From NCBI RefSeq assembly GCF_004122145.1, contig NZ_SBKQ01000006.1, forward strand, positions 62,001 to 126,000: DNA of 64,000 nt. The letters are read 5' to 3'. Source of the stretch: Flavobacterium piscinae (GTDB lineage: Bacteria > Bacteroidota > Bacteroidia > Flavobacteriales > Flavobacteriaceae). The position numbers were made by a program, and so were the translations under genes. Of this stretch, positions 25,673 to 33,851 are shown one piece after another. A model generated the notes under the pieces. It was not told where the DNA came from and made no database searches. It worked only from the letters and a program-made list of their open reading frames with translations. The number at the start of each line of letters is the position of its first letter. Position 1 is the stretch's first letter.

Positions 25673-26446
25673 TTACCCGTTTTTCTTTCGCATTTTCATA
25701 TTAATAAATTCCACTGCCAGTGAAAACGCAATAGCAAAATAAAGGTAACCTTTGGGTACTGCACCTACATGCTGACCTGCCAATGTTGCGTTAGACAAGT
25801 GCATGCTTTCGGTTATCAACATAAATCCAATTAAAATTAAGAAAGCCAATCCTAGGATTTGAATGGAAGGATTTGCGTTGACGAAATACCCAACCGGAAC
25901 TGCAAAAAGCATCATTACTCCAACGGAAATCACTACTGCTGTAACCATGATATACAAGGCTCCTTCAATTCCATTGGTCATTCCAACGGCTGTTAAAATA
26001 CTATCCACCGAGAAAATTAAATCAATCAATAGGATTTGAAAAATTACATTTCCAAACGATTTGGCGGCAGATGTTTTTAAGTCTTTTTCTTCTTCTCCTT
26101 TATGATCTACTTTTTCGTGAATTTCTTTGGTACTTTTATAAATTAGAAACAATCCTCCTAAAAACAAAACCATTGCTTGTCCGGTAAAGCTACCGCTGAA
26201 CCAACCCCAATCAATAGTGAACCAAGGAGCTTTCATGGCAATTAAGATGGTAATACCGAAAAGCAAGGCAATCCGCATGAACATAGCTAAAAACAAACCA
26301 ATTCGAGTGGCTTTTTTTCTCTTTTCCTGAGGAAGTTTACCGGTAACAATGGAGATAAAAATGATATTGTCAATTCCTAGTACAATTTCAAGAAAAGTTA
26401 AAGTCAAAAGGGCAATCCACGCATCGGGATTAGCAAATACTTCCAT
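25673..26446 (-). CDS. TerC family integral membrane protein
   Basis: 257 residues with seven or more hydrophobic helices. The opening WIALLTLTFLEIVLGIDNIIFISIVTGKLP contains the conserved acidic D-N of the TerC family, repeated later as IDLIFSVDSILTAVGMTNG; these acidic residues are thought to bind metal ions such as manganese. The end HVGAVPKGYLYFAIAFSLAVEFINM is also typical. Relatives take part in tellurium resistance or manganese export during secretion. It is the gene upstream of the hairpin-controlled hydrolase. Confidence 0.93.
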   Translation of the reverse strand: MEVFANPDAWIALLTLTFLEIVLGIDNIIFISIVTGKLPQEKRKKATRIGLFLAMFMRIALLFGITILIAMKAPWFTIDWGWFSGSFTGQAMVLFLGGLFLIYKSTKEIHEKVDHKGEEEKDLKTSAAKSFGNVIFQILLIDLIFSVDSILTAVGMTNGIEGALYIMVTAVVISVGVMMLFAVPVGYFVNANPSIQILGLAFLILIGFMLITESMHLSNATLAGQHVGAVPKGYLYFAIAFSLAVEFINMKMRKKNG

Positions 26447-26480
26447 AAAAGTTAGTTTGATTAATGATAATTATACGTAA

Positions 26481-26849
26481 TTAATTCACTTTTGTTACAA
26501 TGCCTTTTTGTTTGGTGGATTCACCAACAAAAGAATATTCAAAAGTATAGTTTTTATCCTTAGTGGTTAAGATTTTCATATGAATCGCCTTTTTTTCTTT
26601 CCTATTTTTAGGATGAAGTTTTTGTAAAACCAATTCACAATCGTTGATCCAACGAACAGATGAAGTATCTGTTTTTCCGCGGAAAGTTTCTATTTGTAAC
26701 GTATCATTTCGTTCAAAAACGGATATTTCTTTTTTTCCATCAATTTCAAGTTCAAATTGAAATTTCCCGGTTTTAAAATCGGAGCAATTGCGTTCTTGTT
26801 GATAGCAGGAAATGAATAGTAAACTTAGAATGGGGAGAATTTTTTTCAT
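26481..26849 (-). CDS. Small lipoprotein, unknown function
   Basis: 122 residues from the ATG at 26849, preferred because it overlaps the upstream stop as ATGA; another ATG is two codons earlier. The signal peptide ends in SLLFISC-YQQERNCSD. The mature part is a small beta-rich domain (GKFQFELEIDGKKEISVFERNDTLQIETFRGKTDTSSVRWINDCELVLQ). Some flavobacterial genomes call close relatives 'DNA topoisomerase IV'; nothing in the sequence supports that. Function unknown. Confidence 0.75.
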   Translation of the reverse strand: MKKILPILSLLFISCYQQERNCSDFKTGKFQFELEIDGKKEISVFERNDTLQIETFRGKTDTSSVRWINDCELVLQKLHPKNRKEKKAIHMKILTTKDKNYTFEYSFVGESTKQKGIVTKVN

Positions 26850-27415
26850 TGCCATTTTTTTAATTCATCATCAGTGAAATTCTTAATGCTTTTTTCTTGA
26901 GAAAATTTATCTGCATTATAAATGTTCGATTTATTTTTAGGAATGGATAAACTTTGCCATTCCGTTTTCTTTATCATCTTGGCATAAAAAACAATTTGAC
27001 CTATGTGATAAGGATAATGAGCTAATTGTCTATTAATAGCTTCTAAAACGGTGTGGCCCTCGTTTCGAATGTAGATAATTTCGTCCAATTGGTGAGGTTG
27101 TAAATTATTTAAAGCTTCAAATAAACAGTGCCATCCTTTTTCCCAATGAGCTAAAAGTTCCGTTTTTGTTTTGAGTATTTCTTCGAATTCAGCATCACGA
27201 TTTCGCCATTCTTTTTCGCCGTCGGTGGTTAAAAAGTCTGTCCATCGCGAAAGCATATTTCCTACCAAGTGGTTAACTATAACCGCAATAGAATTTGTGT
27301 CTTCATTTACCGAAATAAAAAGTTGCTCCGGTTCCAATTGCTCAAAAGCCTTTTCTCCCAACGTTTTATAGTAGAGAAATTGTTTTTTGACACTTTCAAG
27401 GTAATTAGTTTTCAT
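26846..27415 (-). CDS. DUF1572/DinB-like protein
   Basis: 189 residues from the ATG at 27415 (MKTNYLESVKKQFLYYKTLGEKAFEQL). ATG at 27421 and TTG at 27424 are also in frame. The DinB-like four-helix bundle is indicated by three metal-ligand histidines: IAVIVNHLVGNMLSRWTDFLTTDGEKEWR, and further on LAHYPYHIGQIVFYAKM. Family members include metal-dependent thiol transferases, but DUF1572 proteins have no proven activity. The gene overlaps both neighbours by a few bases, which implies an operon with DUF6095 and the small lipoprotein. Confidence 0.85.
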   Translation of the reverse strand: MKTNYLESVKKQFLYYKTLGEKAFEQLEPEQLFISVNEDTNSIAVIVNHLVGNMLSRWTDFLTTDGEKEWRNRDAEFEEILKTKTELLAHWEKGWHCLFEALNNLQPHQLDEIIYIRNEGHTVLEAINRQLAHYPYHIGQIVFYAKMIKKTEWQSLSIPKNKSNIYNADKFSQEKSIKNFTDDELKKWQ

Positions 27416-27632
27416 TTCCATCAAATAAACTTTTCATGATAATTTTTATTCCTTTAAACATAAATGATACTGCAGTAATACAGATAAAAATACCAACTCC
27501 TAAAACCAGATAATGCCAATTGGTATGTTTATTCATAAAAGCATTATGAATGAGAATTGGTCCTAAAAACATCAGTGGTATTGCTCCAATGCTATATTTT
27601 AATCCTTTGAAGAGGAGTTCTTTATTGTTCAT
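27405..27632 (-). CDS. DUF6095-like small membrane protein
   Basis: 75 residues with two hydrophobic helices: LLFKGLKYSIGAIPLMFLGPILIHNAF and WHYLVLGVGIFICITAVSFMFKGIKII. The intervening loop is NKHTNWH. The pattern GLKY, GPILIHNAF, NKH matches the flavobacterial DUF6095 family. Function unknown. It overlaps the DUF1572 gene by 11 bases. Confidence 0.72.
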   Translation of the reverse strand: MNNKELLFKGLKYSIGAIPLMFLGPILIHNAFMNKHTNWHYLVLGVGIFICITAVSFMFKGIKIIMKSLFDGNEN

Positions 27633-27666
27633 TTTTCTACTATTTTTTACTGTTTACTGAGACTGC

Positions 27667-28482
27667 TCACTGCGACTGATAACTCTCTACCGCTTTCCGC
27701 ACACTACCAAATTTCTCCAATAAAACGCCTGCTTCTTCATAGCTCACCGGAATTTCACTCATAATCATACGAATGCCTCGATCTACTAATTTGTTGTTGC
27801 TCAATTGCATGTCCACCATTTTGTTGCCTTTTACTTTTCCGAGTTGAATCATCGTAGCCGTTGAAATCATATTCAAAACTAACTTTTGAGCAGTGCCGGC
27901 TTTCATGCGTGAACTTCCGGTGACAAATTCCGGTCCAACCACCACTTCAATTGGAAATTGAGAGACTTTTGAAAGCGGACTTCCCTCGTTGCAAGTAATA
28001 CATCCTGTCGGAATGTTATGCTGATTGCACTTTTCCAAACCACCAATGACATAAGGCGTCGTTCCGGAAGCAGCAATGCCAATGACAAAATCATTTTGAT
28101 TAATGTTGAATTCCAATAAATCTTTCCAAGCTTGTTCCATATCATCCTCGGCAAATTCAACTGCTTTTCGGATGGCTTTGTCGCCACCGGCAATAATTCC
28201 CACGACCAAATCAAAAGAAACTCCAAACGTTGGTGGGCATTCCGAAGCATCTACAACACCTAATCTACCAGAAGTTCCGGCTCCAATGTAAAAAAGTCTT
28301 CCGCCATTTTTTAATTGACTGACTACTTTTTCAACTGTTTTTTCAATTTTTGGCAATGCTTTTTCAACTGCTAAAGGAACCGTTTTGTCTTCATTATTGA
28401 TGTTTTGTAATAATTCGGAAACCGACATCTTTTCAAGATGTTTGTAGTTAGAGGATTGTTCCGTGGTTTTGGTAAAAGACAT
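27667..28482 (-). CDS. murQ: N-acetylmuramic acid 6-phosphate etherase
   Basis: 271 residues from the ATG at 28482; a GTG five codons earlier falls at or before the predicted transcript start. MurQ cleaves the lactyl ether of MurNAc 6-phosphate to give GlcNAc 6-phosphate during peptidoglycan recycling. The SIS sugar-isomerase fold shows LFYIGAGTSGRLGVVDASECPPTFG and VIGIAASGTTPYVIGGL. TGSSRMKAGTAQKLVLNMISTATMIQLGKV is the family signature. It is shorter than E. coli MurQ (298) but of usual Bacteroidota length. No anhMurNAc kinase or permease is nearby. Confidence 0.96.
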   Translation of the reverse strand: MSFTKTTEQSSNYKHLEKMSVSELLQNINNEDKTVPLAVEKALPKIEKTVEKVVSQLKNGGRLFYIGAGTSGRLGVVDASECPPTFGVSFDLVVGIIAGGDKAIRKAVEFAEDDMEQAWKDLLEFNINQNDFVIGIAASGTTPYVIGGLEKCNQHNIPTGCITCNEGSPLSKVSQFPIEVVVGPEFVTGSSRMKAGTAQKLVLNMISTATMIQLGKVKGNKMVDMQLSNNKLVDRGIRMIMSEIPVSYEEAGVLLEKFGSVRKAVESYQSQ

Positions 28483-28498
28483 GGTTTTAATTTTCACT

Positions 28499-28528
28499 CA
28501 AAGATAAGTGAAATTAAGATTCTCGCAA
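28499..28528 (-). promoter_or_regulatory. Promoter for murQ
   Basis: On the minus strand, TTG (28526-28528), a 19-base spacer, then TATCTTTG (28499-28506), a full consensus match about 17 bases before the ATG. The TTG lies inside the first octamer of the adjacent repeat. Confidence 0.65.
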
Positions 28529-28546
28529 AGTCGCAAAGACGCAAAA
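28523..28546. repeat. Three tandem octamers upstream of murQ
   Basis: TCGCAAAG, TCGCAAAG and ACGCAAAA in sequence. This resembles the CGCAAAG-type words in the terminator at 23632-23705. Confidence 0.75.
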
Positions 28547-28569
28547 AAAAGTTAATAAATACATTTGAA

Positions 28570-28636
28570 TTTTGTCATTGCAATTGACTTTTGCTATTGA
28601 ATTTGATTTTTGTCATTGCAATTGAATTTTGCAATT
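28570..28636. repeat. Two degenerate 38-bp direct repeats
   Basis: The 18-mer TTTTGTCATTGCAATTGA occurs at 28570-28587 and 28608-28625, followed in each by a similar ACTTTTGC/AATTTTGC tail. The array fills the space downstream of the ZIP gene and reaches its stop codon. Confidence 0.7.
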
Positions 28637-29368
28637 CTAATGCGAATGTCCCATTTCAATTACATATGCCAATAAAAATCCAAGAATGATAGCCGTAATT
28701 TTTGCCAAATTGAATTTATGACCCTCATTACTTTCAAAAATAATGGTCGAAGAAATATGGAATAAAATACCTACCACAATAGCTGAAATTTCTTTAGCAT
28801 AGTGTTGAGCAAAATGCAATTGTTCCGCTAACAAAGTTCCAAGAGGAGTCATTAACGCAAATGAAAACATAAAAGCAAAAACCATCCATTTATTCATTTT
28901 GGCATTCACAAAAAACAGCGTTAAAATAATCGCAATAGGGAAGTGGTGCACCGCAATTCCATAAGCTAAATTGGTGTTTTCATGAATAGGAAAACCTTCT
29001 AACAAGGCATGAATACACAAACTAATGAATAAAAGCCACGGAATTTGATGCACTTCATTATTTTCGTCAGTATGCACATGAACGTGACCGTGTTCGGCAC
29101 CTTTAGAGAAAAATTCTAAAATGATTTGGAATAAAATTCCAATCATAATAAAAACACCAACCGGAAGTATTGAGTGCACATGTTCTCCCTCATGCACATG
29201 ATGTGAATCTTCAAATAACTCAGGTAACAAATGCAAAACCGTCAGCGAAAGCAAAAAAGCTCCACTAAACGCCAATAATAATTTGATGTTTTTTTTCTTC
29301 TGCGGTTTTAAAAATAAGGCGATTAAAAAACCTAAAATGACAGCTGCAAAAGTGATGATATACTGCAT
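28637..29368 (-). CDS. ZIP family metal transporter
   Basis: 243 residues with seven or eight hydrophobic helices. The metal-binding His pairs of the ZIP family are in LTVLHLLPELFEDSHHVHEGEHVHS (helix and His-rich loop), CIHALLEGFPIHEN (the H-x-x-x-E motif of helix IV) and IAVHHFPIAIIL (helix V). A second His-rich loop is HGHVHVHTDE. It likely imports zinc or another divalent cation. Its start overlaps the stop of the methyltransferase gene by one base (TAATG). Confidence 0.92.
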   Translation of the reverse strand: MQYIITFAAVILGFLIALFLKPQKKKNIKLLLAFSGAFLLSLTVLHLLPELFEDSHHVHEGEHVHSILPVGVFIMIGILFQIILEFFSKGAEHGHVHVHTDENNEVHQIPWLLFISLCIHALLEGFPIHENTNLAYGIAVHHFPIAIILTLFFVNAKMNKWMVFAFMFSFALMTPLGTLLAEQLHFAQHYAKEISAIVVGILFHISSTIIFESNEGHKFNLAKITAIILGFLLAYVIEMGHSH

Positions 29369-30132
29369 TATTTGAAAATCAAAATTAAACGTTCAGATTG
29401 TGATTTGTAGAATTTTCGGAGTTTGTAATCCCCAAAAACATCCAATAAAAAAATTCCGGCTTCTTCCATCATTTTTTCAAAATCCGATAAACGAAGAGCT
29501 TGTACTTTTTCAGTAAAATGAAAATTCTCACCTTTATCCGAAAATGAAATTTCTTTGTAAATGTGATTGTCTTTTTCGTATCGTTTGATATGAAAATCGA
29601 TGCCATCCACTGTTTTCGTTTCTTCGGGAATCAGATTTTCCAATATAAAATCTACATTCATAAAATCAATCACCGCAAAACCATATTCAGATAAGCTGTC
29701 GCGAATGGCTTTTAAAGTGGTTAAATTATCGGCGTCATCTTCAAAATAACCAAAACTGGTGAACAAATTAAAAATAGCATCAAACTTTTCATCAAATTTA
29801 ATTCGCATATCATGAACCACAAAATGCAATTTTTCATTCGAAAATTTTGAAGCTTCATTAATACTGTTTTCAGACAAATCAGCTCCCGTAACTTCATAAC
29901 CCAATTGATTCAAATAAATGGAATGACGACCTTTACCACAGGCTAAGTCTAAAATTTTGGCATCTTCCGGTAAATTTAAATAGTGGGTTAAATTATCCAT
30001 AAAAAGCTGAGCTTCTGCATAATCTCTGTCTTTGTAAAGAATATGATAATAAGGCGTGTCAAACCAAGCGGCATACCATTTATCCAATTTGGAAGATGGA
30101 TTTTCTATTTTAGGATGTTTTGAATCTGACAT
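29368..30132 (-). CDS. Class I SAM-dependent methyltransferase
   Basis: 254 residues from the ATG at 30132. The longer open frame crosses the divergent promoter region and is rejected. Rossmann motif I is AKILDLACGKGRHSIYLNQLGYEVTGADLSENSI; FDAIFNLFTSFGYFEDDADN is the motif IV region. The N-terminal WYAAWFDTPYYHILYKDRDYAEAQLFMDNL is characteristic of a Bacteroidota family annotated only as methyltransferase. The substrate is unknown. It is translationally coupled to the ZIP gene. Confidence 0.88.
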   Translation of the reverse strand: MSDSKHPKIENPSSKLDKWYAAWFDTPYYHILYKDRDYAEAQLFMDNLTHYLNLPEDAKILDLACGKGRHSIYLNQLGYEVTGADLSENSINEASKFSNEKLHFVVHDMRIKFDEKFDAIFNLFTSFGYFEDDADNLTTLKAIRDSLSEYGFAVIDFMNVDFILENLIPEETKTVDGIDFHIKRYEKDNHIYKEISFSDKGENFHFTEKVQALRLSDFEKMMEEAGIFLLDVFGDYKLRKFYKSQSERLILIFK

Positions 30133-30159
30133 TAATTGGTTAGATGCTTTAAGAACGTG

Positions 30160-30178
30160 CAAATTTAGTGTATTTTTG
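30160..30178. promoter_or_regulatory. Divergent -7 boxes for two methyltransferase genes
   Basis: Minus-strand TAAATTTG at 30160-30167 faces plus-strand TATTTTTG at 30171-30178; both match TAnnTTTG and lie 25-30 bases from their start codons. Neither has an evident TTG at the right spacing. Confidence 0.42.
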
Positions 30179-30203
30179 CCAAGTTTTACAGTTTTATACA
30201 ATC

Positions 30204-31373
30204 ATGGAGAAGAATTTTAAGATGGTAGCCAAGACCTTTTTTGGTTTTGAAGATATTTTAGCCAAAGAAGTGCAACAATTAGGGGGACAAGATGTGCAAA
30301 AGGGAACGCGTGTGGTAACTTTTTTCGGTGACAAAGGTTTTATGTATAAAGCTAATTTGTCGTTGCGGACGGCTCTTAAAATTCTAAAACCTATTAAAGG
30401 GTTTAAAGTCTTTAATGAAAGGAGTTTATATGATGGTATTTCAAGTATTGATTGGAGTTTTTTCATGAATGAAAAACAGACTTTTGTTGTGGATGTTACT
30501 TTATATTCTGAAGTATTCAACAACTCTCAATTTGTAGCTTTAAAATCCAAAGATGCGATTGTAGATCAATTTCGTGAGAAAACCGGTGTTCGCCCGAGTA
30601 TTGATAAAGATTTTCCGGATTTACGTATTCATATTCATTTAGACCGCGATCAATGTACAGTTTCATTGGATACTTCCGGTGATTCGTTGCACCACAGAGG
30701 GTACCGTTCGGCTACGAATATCGCTCCGATTAACGAAGTTTTAGCAGCCGGAATGTTGATTCTTTCGGGTTGGAATGGCACTTCTCACTTTTTAGATCCA
30801 ATGTGTGGAAGCGGAACTATTTTGGCTGAAGCAGCGATGATTGCTTGTAATATTCCCGCCAATATAAACCGAAAAGAGTTCGCTTTTGAAAAATGGAACG
30901 ATTGGGACAATGATTTATTCGACCAAATAATCGATAGTTTGATGAAAAAAACCAGAGAATTTCATTATACGATTAAAGGTTACGACAAAGCTCCAAGTGC
31001 CGTTAGAAAAGCCCAAGATAACATTCAGAATGCCAATTTAGACGATTATGTAACCATAGAACAAAAAGACTTTTTTGATTCGGAAAAGCAAACCGAAGGT
31101 CCGTTACACATGGTTTTTAATCCGCCCTACGGTGAGCGTTTGGATATTGATATGGAACGTTTTTATAGAGAAATTGGCGATACGTTCAAGCAAAGTTATC
31201 CCAACACGCAAGCTTGGTTTATCACGGCTAATTTAGAAGCGTTGAAATTTGTGGGATTAAAACCATCTCGAAAAATCAAATTATTCAACGGAAAATTGGA
31301 AGCGAGATTGTTGAAGTATGATATTTATGAAGGCAGTAAACGAACGAAGTTTCAGAATAGGGAAGAGGAGTAA
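30204..31373 (+). CDS. THUMP-domain RNA methyltransferase, RlmL/YpsC type
   Basis: 389 residues from the ATG at 30204 (MEKNFKMVAKTFFGFEDILAKEVQ). A THUMP RNA-binding domain covers roughly 45-155, with SLDTSGDSLHHRGYR at the junction. The Rossmann-fold UPF0020 domain follows: FLDPMCGSGTILAEAAMIA is the SAM motif, and NPPYGERL is the N-P-P-Y catalytic motif of N2-guanine methyltransferases. It probably makes m2G in 23S rRNA, as the N-terminal half of RlmL or YpsC does. The stop directly precedes the next gene's start. Confidence 0.93.
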   Translation: MEKNFKMVAKTFFGFEDILAKEVQQLGGQDVQKGTRVVTFFGDKGFMYKANLSLRTALKILKPIKGFKVFNERSLYDGISSIDWSFFMNEKQTFVVDVTLYSEVFNNSQFVALKSKDAIVDQFREKTGVRPSIDKDFPDLRIHIHLDRDQCTVSLDTSGDSLHHRGYRSATNIAPINEVLAAGMLILSGWNGTSHFLDPMCGSGTILAEAAMIACNIPANINRKEFAFEKWNDWDNDLFDQIIDSLMKKTREFHYTIKGYDKAPSAVRKAQDNIQNANLDDYVTIEQKDFFDSEKQTEGPLHMVFNPPYGERLDIDMERFYREIGDTFKQSYPNTQAWFITANLEALKFVGLKPSRKIKLFNGKLEARLLKYDIYEGSKRTKFQNREEE

Positions 31374-31376
31374 TTG

Positions 31377-31721
31377 ATGGCGACAACAACTTACGAATTA
31401 AGAAAGAAACCGAAATTATTATTTACTTTAAGTGATAGTGATTTTCATTTGATTGATGAAGATAATTCTGCAAATAATGGTGAATTTAAATACAATTCAA
31501 TTATTTCGGTTGATTTAGTTAAGGGCAGAACCAATTGGATTGTTTCAATTTTTAGTTTAGTAATTGATTTTATTTTAGATTTAGGAAGTTTTAGTAATTA
31601 TAAAGAAAAAGACAAATTAATCTTTCAATTGACAAGTTCTAAAATTGAAATTTTGCTTTTTAAAGTAAATAAAAAAGAACTTGAAACTTTAGTTAATAGT
31701 TTAAAAAAAAAATCGGCATAA
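31377..31721 (+). CDS. Hypothetical protein, PH-like
   Basis: 114 residues from the ATG at 31377; a TTG one codon earlier is also in frame. The small domain has alternating hydrophobic strands (TTYELRKKPKLLFTLSDSDFHLIDED, KYNSIISVDLVKGRTNWIVSIFSLVIDFILDLGSF, KLIFQLTSSKIEILLF) and a C-terminal helix, loosely like a bacterial PH domain, though I cannot confirm it. It starts three bases after the rRNA methyltransferase stop, so it is cotranscribed. Confidence 0.65.
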   Translation: MATTTYELRKKPKLLFTLSDSDFHLIDEDNSANNGEFKYNSIISVDLVKGRTNWIVSIFSLVIDFILDLGSFSNYKEKDKLIFQLTSSKIEILLFKVNKKELETLVNSLKKKSA

Positions 31722-31749
31722 AAAAACTCCCTTTTTCAAGAGAGTTTTT
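31722..31749. terminator. Bidirectional terminator
   Basis: AAAAACTC and GAGTTTTT arms around a 12-base loop, between the plus-strand stop at 31721 and the convergent yebC stop at 31754. Confidence 0.75.
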
Positions 31750-31753
31750 GTTT

Positions 31754-32464
31754 TTATTCCTGCATCGTGTGATACACATTCATCACATCATCATCTTCTT
31801 CAATTTTTTCTAACAGTTTTTCTACATCCGCCATTTGCTCTGGTGTGACTTCTTTGGTGATTTGCGGAATTCGTTCAAAACCGGACGATAAAATCTCGAT
31901 GTTTCTGTTTTCCAATTCTTTTTGAATGGCACCAAAACTTTCAAAGGGGGCATACATTAGAATTCCGTCTTCGTCGGCAAAAATTTCTTCTACACCAAAA
32001 TCAATCATTTCTAATTCCAATTCTTCCACATCTTGACCTTCTGCAGGAATTCTGAAATTACAGGTGTGGTCAAACATAAATTCAACCGAACCTTGTGTGC
32101 CTAACGTTCCGTTACATTTGTTAAAATAACTTCGAATATTTGCAACCGTTCTATTGTTGTTGTCAGTGGCTGTTTCAATCAGAATAGCGATGCCATGCGG
32201 AGCATAACCTTCAAACAAAACCTCTTTAAAATTGGCTGTATCTTTATCAGATGCTTTTTTTATGGCTCGTTCAACATTGTCTTTCGGCATATTGGCAGCC
32301 TTGGCATTCTGAATAACGGCACGCAAACGAGAGTTGGTTTCCGGATTCGGACCCCCTTCTTTTACAGCCATTACAATGTCTTTTCCTATTCTGGTAAACG
32401 TTTTGGCCATGGCTGACCAACGTTTCATTTTACGTGCTTTTCTAAATTCAAACGCTCTTCCCAT
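31754..32464 (-). CDS. YebC/PmpR family protein
   Basis: 236 residues. The opening MGRAFEFRKARKMKRWSAMAKTFTRIGKDIVMAVKEGGPNPETNSRLRAVIQNAKAANMPKDNVERAIKKA is the family signature. The C-terminal acidic section (EKLLEKIEEDDDVMNVYH) is also typical. YebC proteins were described as DNA-binding regulators. More recent work links them to ribosome rescue at proline-rich stretches, so the older 'transcriptional regulator' label may be wrong. It is monocistronic with a clear promoter. Confidence 0.95.
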   Translation of the reverse strand: MGRAFEFRKARKMKRWSAMAKTFTRIGKDIVMAVKEGGPNPETNSRLRAVIQNAKAANMPKDNVERAIKKASDKDTANFKEVLFEGYAPHGIAILIETATDNNNRTVANIRSYFNKCNGTLGTQGSVEFMFDHTCNFRIPAEGQDVEELELEMIDFGVEEIFADEDGILMYAPFESFGAIQKELENRNIEILSSGFERIPQITKEVTPEQMADVEKLLEKIEEDDDVMNVYHTMQE

Positions 32465-32517
32465 TTCTATTTATTTCAAAATTCTGTATTCGTTATTCAA
32501 AGTTCAAAATTGTGGTG

Positions 32518-32546
32518 CAAAAATAGTATTTATACTAAAATTTCAA
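32518..32546 (-). promoter_or_regulatory. Promoter for the YebC gene
   Basis: Minus strand: TTG (32544-32546), an 18-base spacer, TATTTTTG (32518-32525), full consensus. The start codon is 54 bases downstream of the -7 box. Confidence 0.62.
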
Positions 32547-32552
32547 AAACTT

Positions 32553-33635
32553 TTACTTCTTATAAAAAGGCATTTTAACCACTTTCGCTTTTACTTTATT
32601 GTTTCTGATTTGGATGTAAATTTCAGAATCAACTCCAGCAAATTCAGTCTTTACATAACCCATTCCAATTCCTTTTCCAACCGTTGGTGCCATTGTTCCT
32701 GAAGTTACGATTCCGATATTGTTTCCATCTGCATCCATAATTTCATAGTCGTGACGAGGAATTCCTCTTTCCAACAATTCAAAACCTACTAATTTCCGTG
32801 AAACGCCTTCTTCTTTTTGTTTTTTTAAGTTTTCTGAATTTACAAAATCTTTGGTGAATTTGGTAATCCAACCTAAACCGGCTTCTAAGGGTGAAGTGGT
32901 ATCGTTGATGTCGTTTCCATACAAACAAAAGCCCATTTCCAATCGTAGCGTGTCTCTAGCCGCTAAACCGATTGGTTTGATACCAAAGGAAGCACCGGCT
33001 TCAAATACTTTATGCCAAATTTGTTCAACTTCGGAATTTTTACAATAAATTTCAAATCCACCTGAACCGGTATAACCCGTTGCAGAAATAATGACATGTT
33101 CGATTCCGGCAAAATCAGCTACTTCAAAATGGTAATATTTTATTTCGGACAAATTGATAGAAGTCAATGATTGCATGGCTTCCACTGCTTTCGGACCTTG
33201 AATGGCCAATAGGGAATAGTCCTCAGAAAGATTTTTCATTTCCACTCCTAAGTCATTGTGAGATGAAATCCAATTCCAATCCTTTTCAATATTGGAAGCG
33301 TTAACCACTAATAAATATTGCTCTTCTTTTATTTTATATACAATTAAATCATCCACTATACCATCTTGATTATTAGGTAGACACGAATATTGAGCTCTAC
33401 CAATAGTTAAAGTGGAAGCATCGTTAGAAGTAACTTTTTGAATCAAAGCCAACGCATTCGGACCGGATAACAAAAATTCTCCCATATGCGATACATCAAA
33501 AACACCTACGGCATTTCGCACGGTTTCGTGTTCAACGGTGACTCCTTCATATTGAACCGGCATATTGTATCCGGCAAACGGAACCATTTTAGCTCCTAAA
33601 CTTTCGTGAATGTGCGTTAATGCTGTGTTTTTCAT
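32553..33635 (-). CDS. gcvT: Aminomethyltransferase (glycine cleavage T protein)
   Basis: 360 residues. Transfers the aminomethyl carbon of glycine to tetrahydrofolate and releases ammonia. Signatures are [74 protein letters not shown] and [18 protein letters not shown]. Length is normal. The genes for the P, H and L proteins are not adjacent, as in many Bacteroidota. No glycine riboswitch is evident in the 216-base upstream region. Confidence 0.97.
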   Translation of the reverse strand: MKNTALTHIHESLGAKMVPFAGYNMPVQYEGVTVEHETVRNAVGVFDVSHMGEFLLSGPNALALIQKVTSNDASTLTIGRAQYSCLPNNQDGIVDDLIVYKIKEEQYLLVVNASNIEKDWNWISSHNDLGVEMKNLSEDYSLLAIQGPKAVEAMQSLTSINLSEIKYYHFEVADFAGIEHVIISATGYTGSGGFEIYCKNSEVEQIWHKVFEAGASFGIKPIGLAARDTLRLEMGFCLYGNDINDTTSPLEAGLGWITKFTKDFVNSENLKKQKEEGVSRKLVGFELLERGIPRHDYEIMDADGNNIGIVTSGTMAPTVGKGIGMGYVKTEFAGVDSEIYIQIRNNKVKAKVVKMPFYKK

Positions 33636-33851
33636 TTGTATGTTGTGTAAAATTTGAAGTGGCTAATTTATTAAAAATAATACGATTTTTAATTCAAATA
33701 GAATGAATAAATTATTTAATCTTTAAAAATTTATTCAATAAGTCACCATTCTTCTATAAATTGAATTTCAATTAAAAAAATATTTCTAATCACAATCCAA
33801 AAAGCTATATTTACTTTTTAATATAATTTAGATTTCGATTAATTTGATTGC

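Noticed and set aside
26481..26849. Topoisomerase IV annotation for the small lipoprotein
   Set aside because: The protein has a lipobox and 122 residues with no topoisomerase motif. The real subunits are at 19034-23626.
28103..28291. Frames on both strands inside murQ
   Set aside because: These are shadows of a strongly conserved gene; no start signal or family resemblance was seen.
33636..33851. Possible glycine riboswitch upstream of gcvT
   Set aside because: I looked for a GC-rich paired core and conserved glycine aptamer segments on the minus strand. The region is AT-rich with no such structure.
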